NCBI RefSeq assembly: GCF_001457035.1
Contig: NZ_KQ758619.1
Location: forward strand, 310,001 to 374,000
Reading direction: 5' to 3'
Source of the DNA: Fictibacillus enclensis
GTDB taxonomy: Bacteria > Bacillota > Bacilli > Bacillales > Fictibacillaceae
Length of the DNA: 64,000 nucleotides
Shown here: positions 35,930 to 44,877 of the stretch, piece by piece
How positions within the stretch are numbered: the stretch's first letter is position 1
Layout: each line of letters starts with the position of its first letter
The notes under the pieces: model-generated
The model's database searches: none
Told to the model about the DNA's origin: nothing
What the model saw: the letters and a program-made list of their open reading frames with translations, nothing else
Program-made: the position numbers and the translations under genes

Positions 35930-37297
35930 TTACATACTTTTTCTTGCCGCGAAGGCTCCTTCGTTTTTTGAACTTTCCGGCTGCCCTTTTTTTGCCTTGC
36001 TCCACTCATTTTTCGCAAAGAGGTAGATGAAGCCGAGGATGACCCAGGCAATTCCGACACCCAATGTAAAGGGGTTAAGCAGGGTAAGCAGCCAGCCGAT
36101 AAAGCCGGCTCCTGTTAACGGGAAGATTAAATACAGGAAGGTTTCCTTCGGTGAACGTTTTTTCAGCTTAATGTAATAGTGGAAAATCACCGATAAATTA
36201 ACAAAGGTGAAGGCCGTTAACGCCCCAAAGCTGACAAACATGACGGCGCTGTCCAAATTAATAAACAGGGCGGCCATTGAAATCACGCCAACTACGAGAA
36301 TGGTAGTTACCGGTGTTTGATACTTCGGATGCAACGAAGTAAACCATGTTTTCGGCAGAATTGATTCCTGGCCAAGTGCGTACAGAAAGCGGCTGACACT
36401 TGTGACAGACGAAATGCCCTGCGTAAAGGTTGCGACAATAAGAACGGTGATGAAAAAAGCGCTGAGCAGATTTCCGCCGACAAGTTTTACAAGATGGTAG
36501 GCGGCATTGTCCGGGTTGGCAAAGGTGAAGTGGGGGTAGGCGATTTCGCTCAGATAAGAGATTGCGATATACATAGAAGCAGCGATCAAAACGATGAGAA
36601 AGATAGCTTTAGGGACCGTCTTCCTGGCATCGATCGTTTCTTCCGACATGGTGGTAACCGCATCAAATCCAAGAAAGCAAAAGCAGATGAGGGCGGCGCC
36701 GGAAAAGACAGCACCAAAGGAAACCTCCGGGCCAAAGAACGGAGCGAGCGAGAAAACAGCAGGGGAACCCGTACCACCCGTCAGAAGATCCTTGCCGATC
36801 AGCACACAAAAAACAAGAATAAAGCCGATCTGGACCATTACAGATATTCCGCTGATGCGGGCTACGGATTTAATTCCGATGATATTCACCAGAACGAGCA
36901 CAACATTCATCAGAATAATCCAGACGGCGGTTGGAATGGACGGAAATTCGGTATGCATAAAAATCCCAAAGGTGAGAATCGCAATAATCGGAGAAAAAAT
37001 ATAATCCATCAGCAGGGCCCATCCCACAAGAAATCCGGCATGCGGATGAATGGACTTTTTCGTGTAGGTGTACGCAGAACCAGAAATCGGATAGGCCTTG
37101 ACCATCCGGCTGTAGCTGTAGGCCGTGAAGAAAATGGCGACAAATGCCGTTACATAAGCAGCAGCCAGCAAGCCGTGCGCAGCCTGATAGGCTACACCAT
37201 AAACCGTAAAAAAGATCATTGGAGTCATCCAGGCCAGTCCCATAAAAACAACCTGATGCAATTTCAGCGATTTTGCCAACGTTGGTTTTCCGTTCAT
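35930..37297 (-). CDS. APC-family permease under guanidine riboswitch control
   Basis: A 455-residue amino acid-polyamine-organocation permease with about twelve membrane segments. Helix 1 reads 'VVFMGLAWMTPMIFFTVYGV', and 'GSAYTYTKKSIHPHAGFLVG' matches the conserved loop after helix 2. The ATG at 37297 has GAGGGAG six bases upstream; the frame above it runs through the riboswitch terminator. A second guanidine-I riboswitch directly precedes it, so import of guanidine or a guanidine-containing compound is the best inference. It forms its own transcript, next to the separately controlled degradation operon. Confidence 0.9.
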   Translation of the reverse strand: MNGKPTLAKSLKLHQVVFMGLAWMTPMIFFTVYGVAYQAAHGLLAAAYVTAFVAIFFTAYSYSRMVKAYPISGSAYTYTKKSIHPHAGFLVGWALLMDYIFSPIIAILTFGIFMHTEFPSIPTAVWIILMNVVLVLVNIIGIKSVARISGISVMVQIGFILVFCVLIGKDLLTGGTGSPAVFSLAPFFGPEVSFGAVFSGAALICFCFLGFDAVTTMSEETIDARKTVPKAIFLIVLIAASMYIAISYLSEIAYPHFTFANPDNAAYHLVKLVGGNLLSAFFITVLIVATFTQGISSVTSVSRFLYALGQESILPKTWFTSLHPKYQTPVTTILVVGVISMAALFINLDSAVMFVSFGALTAFTFVNLSVIFHYYIKLKKRSPKETFLYLIFPLTGAGFIGWLLTLLNPFTLGVGIAWVILGFIYLFAKNEWSKAKKGQPESSKNEGAFAARKSM

Positions 37298-37324
37298 GTT
37301 ATGCTCCCTCATTTCCATTTTGGT

Positions 37325-37371
37325 TAAAAAAAACAAAAAACCCGGGAGCACTTTTAAAAAAGTCTCCCGGG
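37325..37371 (-). terminator. Riboswitch-controlled terminator ahead of the permease
   Basis: On the minus strand, CCCGGGAG pairs perfectly with CTCCCGGG across a 15-base loop and is followed by a T-rich tract. The 5' arm is the 3' end of the aptamer. Confidence 0.9.
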
Positions 37372-37456
37372 CTTTTATCCCTCCGTGTATACAGCAGATG
37401 CTGTACGCCCTCTCTCGGTCCAGACGTTTTTATAAAAACCGGAACCCTAGAGGGCA
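37362..37456 (-). promoter_or_regulatory. Guanidine-I (ykkC) riboswitch ahead of the APC permease
   Basis: On the minus strand: CTCTAGGGTTCCGG, an AT-rich stem, TCTGGACCGAGAGAGGG, the stem GTACAGCATCTGCTGTA, then ACACGGAGGGATAAAAGCCC. It matches the class I consensus closely and is a diverged copy of the one at 35734-35832, with the same order and the same terminator design. Confidence 0.95.
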
Positions 37457-37503
37457 AATTTTGTTCTTACGTTAAATGAAGAACCCTATACATGTTACTC
37501 CGA

Positions 37504-37532
37504 ACTATACGGGGAACACGGACGGACTTCAA
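37504..37532 (-). promoter_or_regulatory. Candidate promoter of the permease transcript
   Basis: On the minus strand, TTGAAG (37527-37532), a 17-base spacer and TATAGT (37504-37509). Transcription would start near 37497, about 40 bases before the aptamer. Confidence 0.6.
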
Positions 37533-37675
37533 CGAACATGTGAGATTATATAACACGAAATTTTCAGAAAATGATCATCCTCCTTTTGACACGTGCCGAA
37601 AATAGGTCACTCAGTAGCCCTGCAAAAGGAACGCAAGACAAAAGATTCATTTTCCTCCAAATGGAACGTAATAAA

Positions 37676-37705
37676 TTGACTGAATTTACAGACTTCTACT
37701 AATAT
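37676..37705 (+). promoter_or_regulatory. Candidate promoter of the M28 peptidase gene
   Basis: TTGACT (37676-37681), an 18-base spacer and TAATAT (37700-37705) lie about 28 bases upstream of the TTG start. Confidence 0.5.
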
Positions 37706-37732
37706 AGTCAAAAAGCGAGGGAGGTTTTATGA

Positions 37733-39856
37733 TTGGGAAAACGTGAAAAATCCAGGCTTTCTAGGACGAAGTACATGGCAGGCAGTATGGCGCTTGCCCT
37801 TCTGGCATCCGGTGCCTTGCCATTTACTCAGACCAGCGCTGAAACGAAGCAACAGGATCTGACAGGATTTGCAAAAGGTACGTACGAAAAGCAGCTGCAG
37901 TTCGAGGAAAAGCTCAAGAATGGAATCAAGGAAAATAAGATCAAAACGTACAGCAGAGCCCTCAGTAAGCGTCCGGCACTTGTCGGAACAAAAGGCAATG
38001 ATGCCGGTGTCAAATATGCGCTTAACCAATTACGGAAAGCAGGCTTAGACCCGAAAGTTCAGACCTACGATGTTTACCTCTCCCACCCCAACAGCGTTTC
38101 CGTCACCCAGACCGCACCATTTGAACGAAAACTGAACGTCATGGAAAATTTGAAAAAGAACACCCCGTTTAAAAACGAAGTCGTCGAGGGCTACAATGCG
38201 TACTCTCCTTCAGGAAATGTGGAAGGGGAGCTGGTGTATGCCAACTATGGAACGCCAGAAGACTTTGAAACATTGAAAATGCAGGGCGTGTCTGTGAAAG
38301 ACAAGATTGTTATTGTCCGTTATGGTAAAAACTTTCGCGGTGTAAAACCCGACCTCGCCTCACAGAACGGCGCAAAAGGGGTGCTGATTTACTCTGACCC
38401 GAAAGACGATGGCTATGTAAAAGGCCCGGTATATCCTGATGGTCCATGGCGTCCGAGCGATGCCATCCAGCGGGGCAGCATTCTCTACATTTATAATTAT
38501 CCCGGTGATCCGCTGACACCAGGCAAAGCCTCAGTTGCCGGAGTCAAGCGGATCAAAGCCAAAAACGCGGATTCACTCCCAAGAATACCAACCACACCGA
38601 TCTCTTACGGTGAGGCAAAAGGATTGCTTCAGGCAATGGGAGGAAAGGAAGCGCCGAAAGATTGGCAGGGTGGCCTTCCGTTTAAATACCATCTTGGCAG
38701 CGCAGCCTCCAAAGCCCGCATCAACCTGGATATCGAGTATGAAACAAAACCGATTAACGACATCACGGTAACGTTTAAAGGAGCCAAGTATCCGAATGAA
38801 AAAATCGTGATTGGCGGCCACAGAGACACATGGACGTATGGAGCGAGCGATAACATCTCCAGCTGGGCGACGATCATGGAAACCGCACGTTCGCTTGGAA
38901 AGCTCTATGAACAAGGGTGGCGCCCTGACCGCACCATCGTATTGGCCGGCTGGGATGGTGAAGAGTACGGCCTGCTCGGTTCTACGGAATATGCGGAGCA
39001 GCATCAAAAGGACTTGATCAAAAACGCGGTTGCCTACATCAACATGGATGGCATTGCCGGACAGTTCTTTGGTGCCGGAGCCGTTCCATCGCTGAATGAC
39101 CTCATTTATGATGTCGCGAAAAATGTGACCGAGCCTCGCTCCGGTTTGTCCGTTTACGACGATATGCTTGTTCGCAATAATGGAGAAGAACAGGAGATTG
39201 ACAAGTTGGGCAGCGGATCCGACTACACGGCCTTCCTTCAGCATCTTGGTGTTCCTTCTGCTGATATCGGTTTTGGTGTGGCCGGCGGTTTGTATCACAG
39301 CGCATATGACAATACCGATTCTGTGGAACGGCTGTTTGACCCTGGCTATAAACACCAGGCAGCAGCTGGCCGCTTTACCGGTCTCATGGCGCTTCGCCTT
39401 GCCAATTCACAAGTGCTTCCGTTACAGTACTCCGAGTATGCTCAATCCGTACAAAAACTTTTGGCAGACGTGGAGAAGGATGGAACACTTGGCGTCGATA
39501 TGAGCCATGTAAAAGCGAAGGCACAAGCATGGGAAGAAGCATCCAAGAACCTGGAAACGTACAGCCAGGACTTGCTTGCCGGGGATAAAGTGAAACCAAA
39601 GCAGCTTAAGCAGCTGAATAAAGCCCTTATCCAGCAGGAGCGAGACCTGATCAATCCGCAGGGGCTTGCCTCCAGAAGCTGGTTCAAGCACCAGATTTAC
39701 GCACCGGGTCTTACAACGGGCTATGCAGCACAGCCATTGCCTGCATTGGTGGAAGCCCAGGAGGCTAATGATCCCGCTGCCTTCGCAAAAACTGTCAAAC
39801 AGCTCGAAAAAGCTCTGACAAAAGCAACCTGGACAGCGGAAGAAGCGGTCGAATAA
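37733..39856 (+). CDS. Secreted M28-family zinc aminopeptidase / glutamate carboxypeptidase II-like
   Basis: A 707-residue exported peptidase. The TTG start has AGGGAGG eight bases upstream. A signal peptide follows (MGKREKSRLSRTKYMAGSMA, hydrophobic core, cut after SAE or TSA near residue 36). A PA (protease-associated) insert covers about residues 145-300. The M28 catalytic domain has the zinc ligands H363 (GGHRDTW), D373 (GASDNIS), E411 next to catalytic E410 (DGEEYG), D439 (NMDG) and H522 (YHSAYD). The last ~150 residues match the transferrin-receptor-like dimerisation domain. This order is that of glutamate carboxypeptidase II. It probably trims extracellular peptides; the exact specificity is unknown. 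Confidence 0.9.
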   Translation: MGKREKSRLSRTKYMAGSMALALLASGALPFTQTSAETKQQDLTGFAKGTYEKQLQFEEKLKNGIKENKIKTYSRALSKRPALVGTKGNDAGVKYALNQLRKAGLDPKVQTYDVYLSHPNSVSVTQTAPFERKLNVMENLKKNTPFKNEVVEGYNAYSPSGNVEGELVYANYGTPEDFETLKMQGVSVKDKIVIVRYGKNFRGVKPDLASQNGAKGVLIYSDPKDDGYVKGPVYPDGPWRPSDAIQRGSILYIYNYPGDPLTPGKASVAGVKRIKAKNADSLPRIPTTPISYGEAKGLLQAMGGKEAPKDWQGGLPFKYHLGSAASKARINLDIEYETKPINDITVTFKGAKYPNEKIVIGGHRDTWTYGASDNISSWATIMETARSLGKLYEQGWRPDRTIVLAGWDGEEYGLLGSTEYAEQHQKDLIKNAVAYINMDGIAGQFFGAGAVPSLNDLIYDVAKNVTEPRSGLSVYDDMLVRNNGEEQEIDKLGSGSDYTAFLQHLGVPSADIGFGVAGGLYHSAYDNTDSVERLFDPGYKHQAAAGRFTGLMALRLANSQVLPLQYSEYAQSVQKLLADVEKDGTLGVDMSHVKAKAQAWEEASKNLETYSQDLLAGDKVKPKQLKQLNKALIQQERDLINPQGLASRSWFKHQIYAPGLTTGYAAQPLPALVEAQEANDPAAFAKTVKQLEKALTKATWTAEEAVE

Positions 39857-39861
39857 GTGAA

Positions 39862-39899
39862 ATAAACAAGGTATTCATCGCGAATACCTTGTTTATTTT
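39862..39899 (+). terminator. Terminator after the M28 peptidase gene
   Basis: ATAAACAAGGTATTC pairs perfectly with GAATACCTTGTTTAT across a 5-base loop. Confidence 0.9.
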
Positions 39900-39986
39900 A
39901 TGTAAACACTAAGGGTTCTCATGGGCTTAGGAATGATGCCGTGTGGTAAAATCAAAGAAATAGGATAGAAGAAAGGGGAATTATTC

Positions 39987-41039
39987 ATGACAAAGTATGC
40001 AGGATATATCGGAACCTATACAAAAGGCGACAGTGAAGGAATTTATTCATTTACCCTGGATACGGAAGCACAGGAAATTATAGATATCAAGGTAGCCGCA
40101 CAGCTCGGGAACCCTACATATTTAACCATTTCAGAGGACAACAAGTACTTGTATGCCGTAAGAAAAGACGGGGACATGGGCGGAGTGGCAGCCTATGAAA
40201 TTACCAATGAATCCAGAGGGCTTTCTCACTTGCGCAGCCAGCTGACAGAAGGAGCATCTCCTTGCCATGTCAGTGTGGACCGTGAAAACCGCAATGTGCT
40301 GACCGCGAATTATCATAAAGGAACGGTTGAGCGGTTTGCGGTAGATGATGCAGAAGGCGGTGTGCGCCAGGCTTCATCTGTCATCCACCATGAAGGCTCG
40401 GGACCGGATGAAAGACAGGAAAAACCGCATACCCACTATGCCGGCTTTACCCCTGATGAAAGGTTTGTAGCGGTGGTCGATCTTGGCATCGACAAGCTGA
40501 TCACATATCAACTGAAAAATGGCGAGCTTGAGGAAGTAAACAGTTTGTCAATCAAACCGGGAAGCGGTCCCCGCCACCTGGAGTTCCATCCCAACGGAAA
40601 AATGGCATACCTGATGACCGAGTTCAGTTCGGAAGTAATCGTGCTTTCCTACAATGCAGAGAATGGCAGCTTTTCCGTGTTACAGAGCATTTCTACGATC
40701 CCGGAAAGCTTTACGGAAAACAACCAGGGAAGTGCGATCCATGTGAGCAAAGACGGCCATTTCGTGTATGCTGGGAACCGCGGACATAACAGCATCGCCG
40801 TGTTCAATGCCGATTCAGATTCAGGAAAACTGACGTTTGTTGAACATACCTCTACAGAAGGCAACTGGCCGCGTGACTTTGAAATCGATCCATCCCAAAA
40901 ATTTATTGTCGCGTCCAATCAGGAGTCCGGCAATCTCGTTCTTTTTTCAAGAGATGAAAGCACCGGCAAATTGACCTTGATCCAATCCGACGTGGCTGTA
41001 CCTTATCCGGTTTGCGTAAAGTTCTTGCATGTGAAATAA
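39987..41039 (+). CDS. pgl: Lactonase-family beta-propeller protein (6-phosphogluconolactonase type)
   Basis: A 350-residue seven-bladed propeller lactonase of the YkgB/Pgl type, which opens 6-phosphogluconolactone in the pentose phosphate pathway. It starts GYIGTYTKGDSEGIYSF and contains 'GSGPRHLEFHPNGKMAYLMTE' and 'GHNSIAVFNADS', both strongly conserved in the family. There is no signal peptide. AAAGGGG lies eight to ten bases before the ATG. The acetyltransferase-like gene follows after 21 bases, so the two may share a transcript. The symbol is by family; some members act on other lactones. Confidence 0.87.
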   Translation: MTKYAGYIGTYTKGDSEGIYSFTLDTEAQEIIDIKVAAQLGNPTYLTISEDNKYLYAVRKDGDMGGVAAYEITNESRGLSHLRSQLTEGASPCHVSVDRENRNVLTANYHKGTVERFAVDDAEGGVRQASSVIHHEGSGPDERQEKPHTHYAGFTPDERFVAVVDLGIDKLITYQLKNGELEEVNSLSIKPGSGPRHLEFHPNGKMAYLMTEFSSEVIVLSYNAENGSFSVLQSISTIPESFTENNQGSAIHVSKDGHFVYAGNRGHNSIAVFNADSDSGKLTFVEHTSTEGNWPRDFEIDPSQKFIVASNQESGNLVLFSRDESTGKLTLIQSDVAVPYPVCVKFLHVK

Positions 41040-41060
41040 GCAGCCCAGGAGCTGAGCGCG

Positions 41061-41816
41061 ATGAATGTACCTGAAGAACTCCTTGCCGTATGGCGGAGAT
41101 TTGATGATTTTCCAATGGAAAACCTGACCAAAGCGTGGTGTACCCAACATATGGACAGGCAAAAGCAGCGGGAAGTATCACTCATGAAAGAGCATCATGA
41201 GCAGTATGGCATGACCGGGAACTGCTTTGATCTAGCGCTGTGGCTGCTCCATGATCTGAAGGAAGCGGGAATTAAGGCTTACGGAATCGGACGCGGATTA
41301 ATGACAGATGCGGCTCATGTGGCAGTGATTGCCCTGGATGAAGAGGGCCGCCGCTATCTCTGTGACCTCGGCGATCAGTGGCTCTCCCCCATCCCGTTGG
41401 ATGCGGAGAGTCCTGATGAGAAGTGGCACAGAGGGTTTTTCCCGGCTGCAGAAATCAGAACGTTTTTAATAAGCGGTAATGAGATTGAAGTACACTACCT
41501 GCGGCCAAACGGCAAAGTATCGAAACAGGTATTTGACACCGGCCCGATTGATGAGGACGTTTTATGGGAAGCTGCCGATTACTCGCAAAAGCATATCAAA
41601 TCATTCCCGCACGTGGAATGCCGGGTGATCCGCCACGGCAAAAGCGCCCATTGGGAGATGAACGACTGGCAAAGCTTTTTTCGCACCGATGACGGAATCA
41701 TCCTGGAGTCGCCGGCAGGATTGCTTGAAGAATGGGCCAGCAGGATTGTGGAAAAGACCGGCATTCACAGGAACGTAGTGGAAGAAGCGCTCAGGATTTA
41801 TGAAAAAATCGGATAA
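41061..41816 (+). CDS. Arylamine N-acetyltransferase-like protein
   Basis: A 251-residue protein with a readable Cys-His-Asp triad of the NAT/transglutaminase-like fold: C55 in TGNCFDLALWLL, H86 in AAHVAVI and D102 in YLCDLGDQW. The order and spacing are near those of arylamine N-acetyltransferases, which move acetyl or other acyl groups from CoA to amines. The usual RGGxC motif is reduced to GMTGNC, and the C-terminal domain is divergent, so the acyl donor and acceptor may differ. It lies 21 bases after the lactonase gene and ends at a strong terminator. Confidence 0.7.
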   Translation: MNVPEELLAVWRRFDDFPMENLTKAWCTQHMDRQKQREVSLMKEHHEQYGMTGNCFDLALWLLHDLKEAGIKAYGIGRGLMTDAAHVAVIALDEEGRRYLCDLGDQWLSPIPLDAESPDEKWHRGFFPAAEIRTFLISGNEIEVHYLRPNGKVSKQVFDTGPIDEDVLWEAADYSQKHIKSFPHVECRVIRHGKSAHWEMNDWQSFFRTDDGIILESPAGLLEEWASRIVEKTGIHRNVVEEALRIYEKIG

Positions 41817-41821
41817 CGAGT

Positions 41822-41849
41822 AAAAAAACAGCTGAAGAGCTGTTTTTTT
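41822..41849 (+). terminator. Terminator of the lactonase/acetyltransferase transcript
   Basis: AAAAAAACAGCT, a short loop and AGCTGTTTTTTT form a perfect stem just past the stop codon. Confidence 0.9.
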
Positions 41850-41940
41850 GCTGTATCTGGGGCAATTAAGCGGGGTTGACAGCGATAGAGGCTCTCATTA
41901 TGGTAAACTAGCGTCCCACTTCCTCCACCCACCAACCAAA

Positions 41941-41976
41941 AAAACCAGGAGCGCCAATCAGGTGCTCCTGGTTTTT
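41941..41976 (-). terminator. Terminator after ctaA
   Basis: ACCAGGAGC and GCTCCTGGT pair perfectly, with A- and T-runs on both sides; it lies ten bases past the minus-strand ctaA stop. Confidence 0.85.
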
Positions 41977-41985
41977 TCTAATTTA

Positions 41986-42882
41986 TTATTCCGGCCTTTT
42001 GGTTGTCTGCAAGGCAATATAGAACAGCACCGCAAAAAGGATGGTGATCAATGCCGAGTGAGACAGAGTGGCAAAGATATTCAGGCGGCTCAATACGACA
42101 GCCACACCGCTTACTCCTTGCAAGAGGGTCAAAATCAATGCGAGAAGGGAAGCGTTAAAGATATCGGGCCGGCCGTGTTTCAAATGCCGGATGGAATAGA
42201 TAAAGAGTCCGAGCACAAGCGCGAGCAAGACAACAGCGGCGACCCGGTGAAGATAATGGATACCAGGTAGTCCCGCAAACGGCAAGAAGTTGCCGGGATA
42301 GCAGCCGGGAAAATCGGTACAGGCGAGACTTGCTTTGACATGCCGCAAATACGCTCCCGAATAGATATCCAGATACGCATAAGCTACGGTCACCCAGGCG
42401 AACCACTTAAAGCGCTTGGATACCGATTGTTTGATCAGCAAATGCGAGCGGTCCTTTTGGACAACAAACACACTCAAAAGAACAACGCCTGTAAAGGCCA
42501 GAAGCGAAAATCCAAAATGAAGAGCGAGTACTTCTGCTGATTGCGGCCAAAGTACCGCAGCTGCTCCAATTAGCGATTCAACGACAATAAAGCTGATACC
42601 AAGAATGGCAAGACCCTTTACTTCGCGATTGCCGCGGTAACGGCGCCACGCCCAGATCGAAAAGATAATAACAACAATTCCTGCAAACCCGGTAATCAAA
42701 CGATGCGTATATTCAATCATCGTGGCTACGGTATATTCAGGAATAAATTTACCATTACATAACGGCCAGTCACTGCCGCAACCCATTCCGGAGTCGGTGT
42801 CCGTGACAAGAGTACCGGCGATCATTAATAAAAACATGATAACACTTGTAAAGACGGCCATTGTTTTAAAGGCTTTATCCAT
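41986..42882 (-). CDS. ctaA: Heme A synthase (CtaA/COX15)
   Basis: A 298-residue membrane enzyme that oxidises the C8 methyl of heme O to a formyl group, giving heme A for aa3-type oxidases. It has eight membrane segments in two four-helix halves. Heme-ligand histidines appear in EYTHRLITGFAG, 'LHFGFSLLAFTG' and 'YLHRVAAVVLLALV'; the cysteine pairs CGSDWPLC and CTDFPGC are typical of Bacillus CtaA. The length is close to the 306 residues of B. subtilis CtaA. The ATG at 42882 has AAAGGAG nine bases upstream. ctaB and the oxidase genes are not in the window. Confidence 0.94.
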   Translation of the reverse strand: MDKAFKTMAVFTSVIMFLLMIAGTLVTDTDSGMGCGSDWPLCNGKFIPEYTVATMIEYTHRLITGFAGIVVIIFSIWAWRRYRGNREVKGLAILGISFIVVESLIGAAAVLWPQSAEVLALHFGFSLLAFTGVVLLSVFVVQKDRSHLLIKQSVSKRFKWFAWVTVAYAYLDIYSGAYLRHVKASLACTDFPGCYPGNFLPFAGLPGIHYLHRVAAVVLLALVLGLFIYSIRHLKHGRPDIFNASLLALILTLLQGVSGVAVVLSRLNIFATLSHSALITILFAVLFYIALQTTKRPE

Positions 42883-43036
42883 GGAGAAAAGCTCCTTTAG
42901 TAATATATACTCACACTTGACATCATGGGGTATAAGGAGCCTGTAGTCAACTGAGACGAAACAAATGACAAACATTTGTCAATAAAAGAAAAACATTTCG
43001 TGAACAAAGAAGAAGCTTAAAAAAAATGCAGCCCGA

Positions 43037-43438
43037 TTATACCCATTTAACAGCAATAATCGTTGTACCTATCCCAAGACCTGAGTCGATCACAAACTCA
43101 TCCATCAGGCGCTTCACACCGGGAAGTCCCATACCGAGCCCGCCAGATGTGGAATAGCCGTCTTCAAGAACTTTACGGACAGACTGAATCCCCGGCCCCT
43201 GGTCGGTTGCGGTGAGCTTAATCCCGATTTTGTTTTCATCCAAATAGGTTTCAAAACTTATCGTTCCCTTACCTGCATACAAATATATATTTCTGGCCAG
43301 TTCTGAAACCGCAGTAGAAATCCGGACCTGGTTTATCGAAGAGAAATGTAAGGTTTGTGCCAGTTGTTTTACTTGCTTCCGCGCAGCCACGATATCCTTT
43401 TCAGTATGTATATCGACGATGATAGCTGTTTTAAGCAT
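43037..43438 (-). CDS. RsbT-like serine kinase / anti-sigma regulatory factor
   Basis: A 133-residue GHKL-fold ATPase, the same length as RsbT, the switch kinase of the stressosome. The N-box reads AVSELARNIYLYAGKG, the G-boxes DQGPGI and STSGGLGMGLPGVKRLMDEF, as in RsbT. The start at 43438 (MLKTAII) has AAAGGTG eight bases upstream. In B. subtilis RsbT lies between rsbS and rsbU; here its neighbours are two DUF2294 genes, with a terminator in between, so it is probably an orphan paralog. Its partners are unknown; RsbR-type proteins encoded 3 kb and 12 kb away are candidates. Confidence 0.85.
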   Translation of the reverse strand: MLKTAIIVDIHTEKDIVAARKQVKQLAQTLHFSSINQVRISTAVSELARNIYLYAGKGTISFETYLDENKIGIKLTATDQGPGIQSVRKVLEDGYSTSGGLGMGLPGVKRLMDEFVIDSGLGIGTTIIAVKWV

Positions 43439-43528
43439 GGCAAACACCTTTTTTTTCGAAAGCTGATGTTTCAATGATGCAGGTATAAAACAAGCGATCA
43501 ACCCCTTATGTAAAACATTTATTACTAA

Positions 43529-43570
43529 AAAAAGCCAAAAAGAAGGCAACCTTTGCCTTTCTTTTTGGCT
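43529..43570 (-). terminator. Terminator between a DUF2294 gene and the RsbT-like gene
   Basis: AGCCAAAAAGAAGGCAA pairs with TTGCCTTTCTTTTTGGCT, a long stem with one bulge, then T residues on the minus strand. Confidence 0.85.
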
Positions 43571-43605
43571 CACATCTAGTTCCATGCCTAGCTTGTTGCT
43601 GCCTG

Positions 43606-44298
43606 TTATGCAATTGGTTCCAATATAAATAGTGCACTGCTTGAATCCCGGCCGAAATTCCAATCGATCAATATATCGAGGACTTTTGCGTTCAGCAGTT
43701 TTTCCAGCTGTGGCAGGCGGGTGCCGAATAACCTTTTTTCCAAACTCCTCTTAGCGATTCTTAGCATTTCATGTCCACCATGAGCGATAATTTCTTTTTC
43801 AATATTGACTAGAATGTTATCCCTTATGACCACCAAAGTCCGGGGATTAACCAAGTAGGAGTTTACAAGACCCGGAACCTTCTCCGCAGCCAGACTAATC
43901 CGTTCAATCTCTTTGTGAAACGCCGTCTGATTGTCAAAAGAATGGGCGCTTACCGCAGGATCAAACACCTTGCTGACGGCTACAAACATACCGGTTTTCG
44001 TTGTTAGATTCCAGTCATAATAAAAGTCCAGAATGTCAATTTCGACTTTGGATTCCAAATAGCCCACGATTTCTGCGCTTAGCGAATCCATTAGCCGATC
44101 TCTTATTTTTTCTACGAGCTCGGCTTGTTCCGAATGAAGCAGAGAGCGCTCTGTTGGTGAAAGAAAGTTTGTAAAGTAGACAGTAATAAACGGGTCGGCC
44201 ACAGTCACAAACACAGTACCAGGACCTCTTCCAAAATGGTTTCTGAGTATACGGCCAATATAACTACTGAGTTCTTTTTCAACATTCGCTTGCTCCAT
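43606..44298 (-). CDS. DUF2294-type protein with duplicated domain
   Basis: A 230-residue soluble protein built of two DUF2294-like halves: residues ~5-110 (RILRNHFGRGPGTVFVTVAD, then FYYDWNLTTKTGMFVAVS) and ~125-230 (PRTLVVIRDNILVNIEKEII, then ILIDWNFGRDSSSALFIL). The repeated 'D(W)N/F' ending shows the duplication. It is a paralog of the protein encoded at 44878-45573. The ATG at 44298 has GGTGGAG six bases upstream; the GTG four codons before is part of that site. The function of the family is unknown. A weak sigma-B-like promoter lies at 44402-44426 on the same strand. Confidence 0.75.
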   Translation of the reverse strand: MEQANVEKELSSYIGRILRNHFGRGPGTVFVTVADPFITVYFTNFLSPTERSLLHSEQAELVEKIRDRLMDSLSAEIVGYLESKVEIDILDFYYDWNLTTKTGMFVAVSKVFDPAVSAHSFDNQTAFHKEIERISLAAEKVPGLVNSYLVNPRTLVVIRDNILVNIEKEIIAHGGHEMLRIAKRSLEKRLFGTRLPQLEKLLNAKVLDILIDWNFGRDSSSALFILEPIA

Positions 44299-44476
44299 AG
44301 ATGTCTCCACCTGATTCTTTAATGTGACTTAATCTTAACTATTTTTACAAACGGACATCTTCGGAATTCATCTCTATTATAGTATTCGTCTGGAATATGA
44401 ATTTCCCTTCCTTTCCTGGGCAAAACTTTTAATTTGTTAAAGAAAAACGTTTGATAACCAACGGCCTTCACATCAA

Positions 44477-44695
44477 TCAAGTTTGTCCCATTTCCTTGGT
44501 CTGTTCATACGTTTTGACCTTTTTCATCATTCTTTTTTCGTAGCGCACGATTTGATTTTCGTAAATGACCGAACTTAACAGCAGGATATCGTCGCTGATT
44601 TTCTTTTTGAAAAATTCTTTATTACATGTCTTGTAATCATGAAGCAATCGACGAAGCTCTTTCATAAACATCGAAATCTCGTGTTTGTCAGCCAT
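44477..44695 (-). CDS. Small hypothetical helical protein
   Basis: A 72-residue charged, probably all-helical protein (MADKHEISMFMKELRRLLHD...), rich in Lys and Glu and without membrane segment or known motif. AAAAGGAG lies ten bases before the ATG. It lies between the two DUF2294 paralogs in the same direction, which suggests a linked role, possibly as a small adaptor. I do not recognise the family. Confidence 0.55.
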   Translation of the reverse strand: MADKHEISMFMKELRRLLHDYKTCNKEFFKKKISDDILLLSSVIYENQIVRYEKRMMKKVKTYEQTKEMGQT

Positions 44696-44796
44696 ATCGA
44701 CAAAACTCCTTTTAGTGAACTTACAAGGGGTGCAGTTAGATAAAATCTCTCTCCACTAATGTACCCGTTTGTAGAGTATTTTTATCTTTTCAGCAA

Positions 44797-44840
44797 AAAA
44801 AGAGCCGAAAAGAAAAGGGTAACCCTTTACTTTCCGGCTC
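44797..44840 (-). terminator. Terminator after the first DUF2294 gene
   Basis: GAGCCGAAAAG...AAGGG pairs with CCCTTTACTTTCCGGCTC, with a T-run on the minus strand. Confidence 0.85.
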
Positions 44841-44877
44841 ATGACTGGCACAGTGTGTCCAATTCATTACTGCCGCA

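Noticed and set aside
36494-37327. Long plus-strand frame of 277 codons
   Set aside because: Fully antisense to the well-supported APC permease; composition (Arg/Gly/Asn) is that of a shadow.
38573-39355. Minus-strand frame of 260 codons
   Set aside because: Antisense to the M28 peptidase catalytic domain; no family features.
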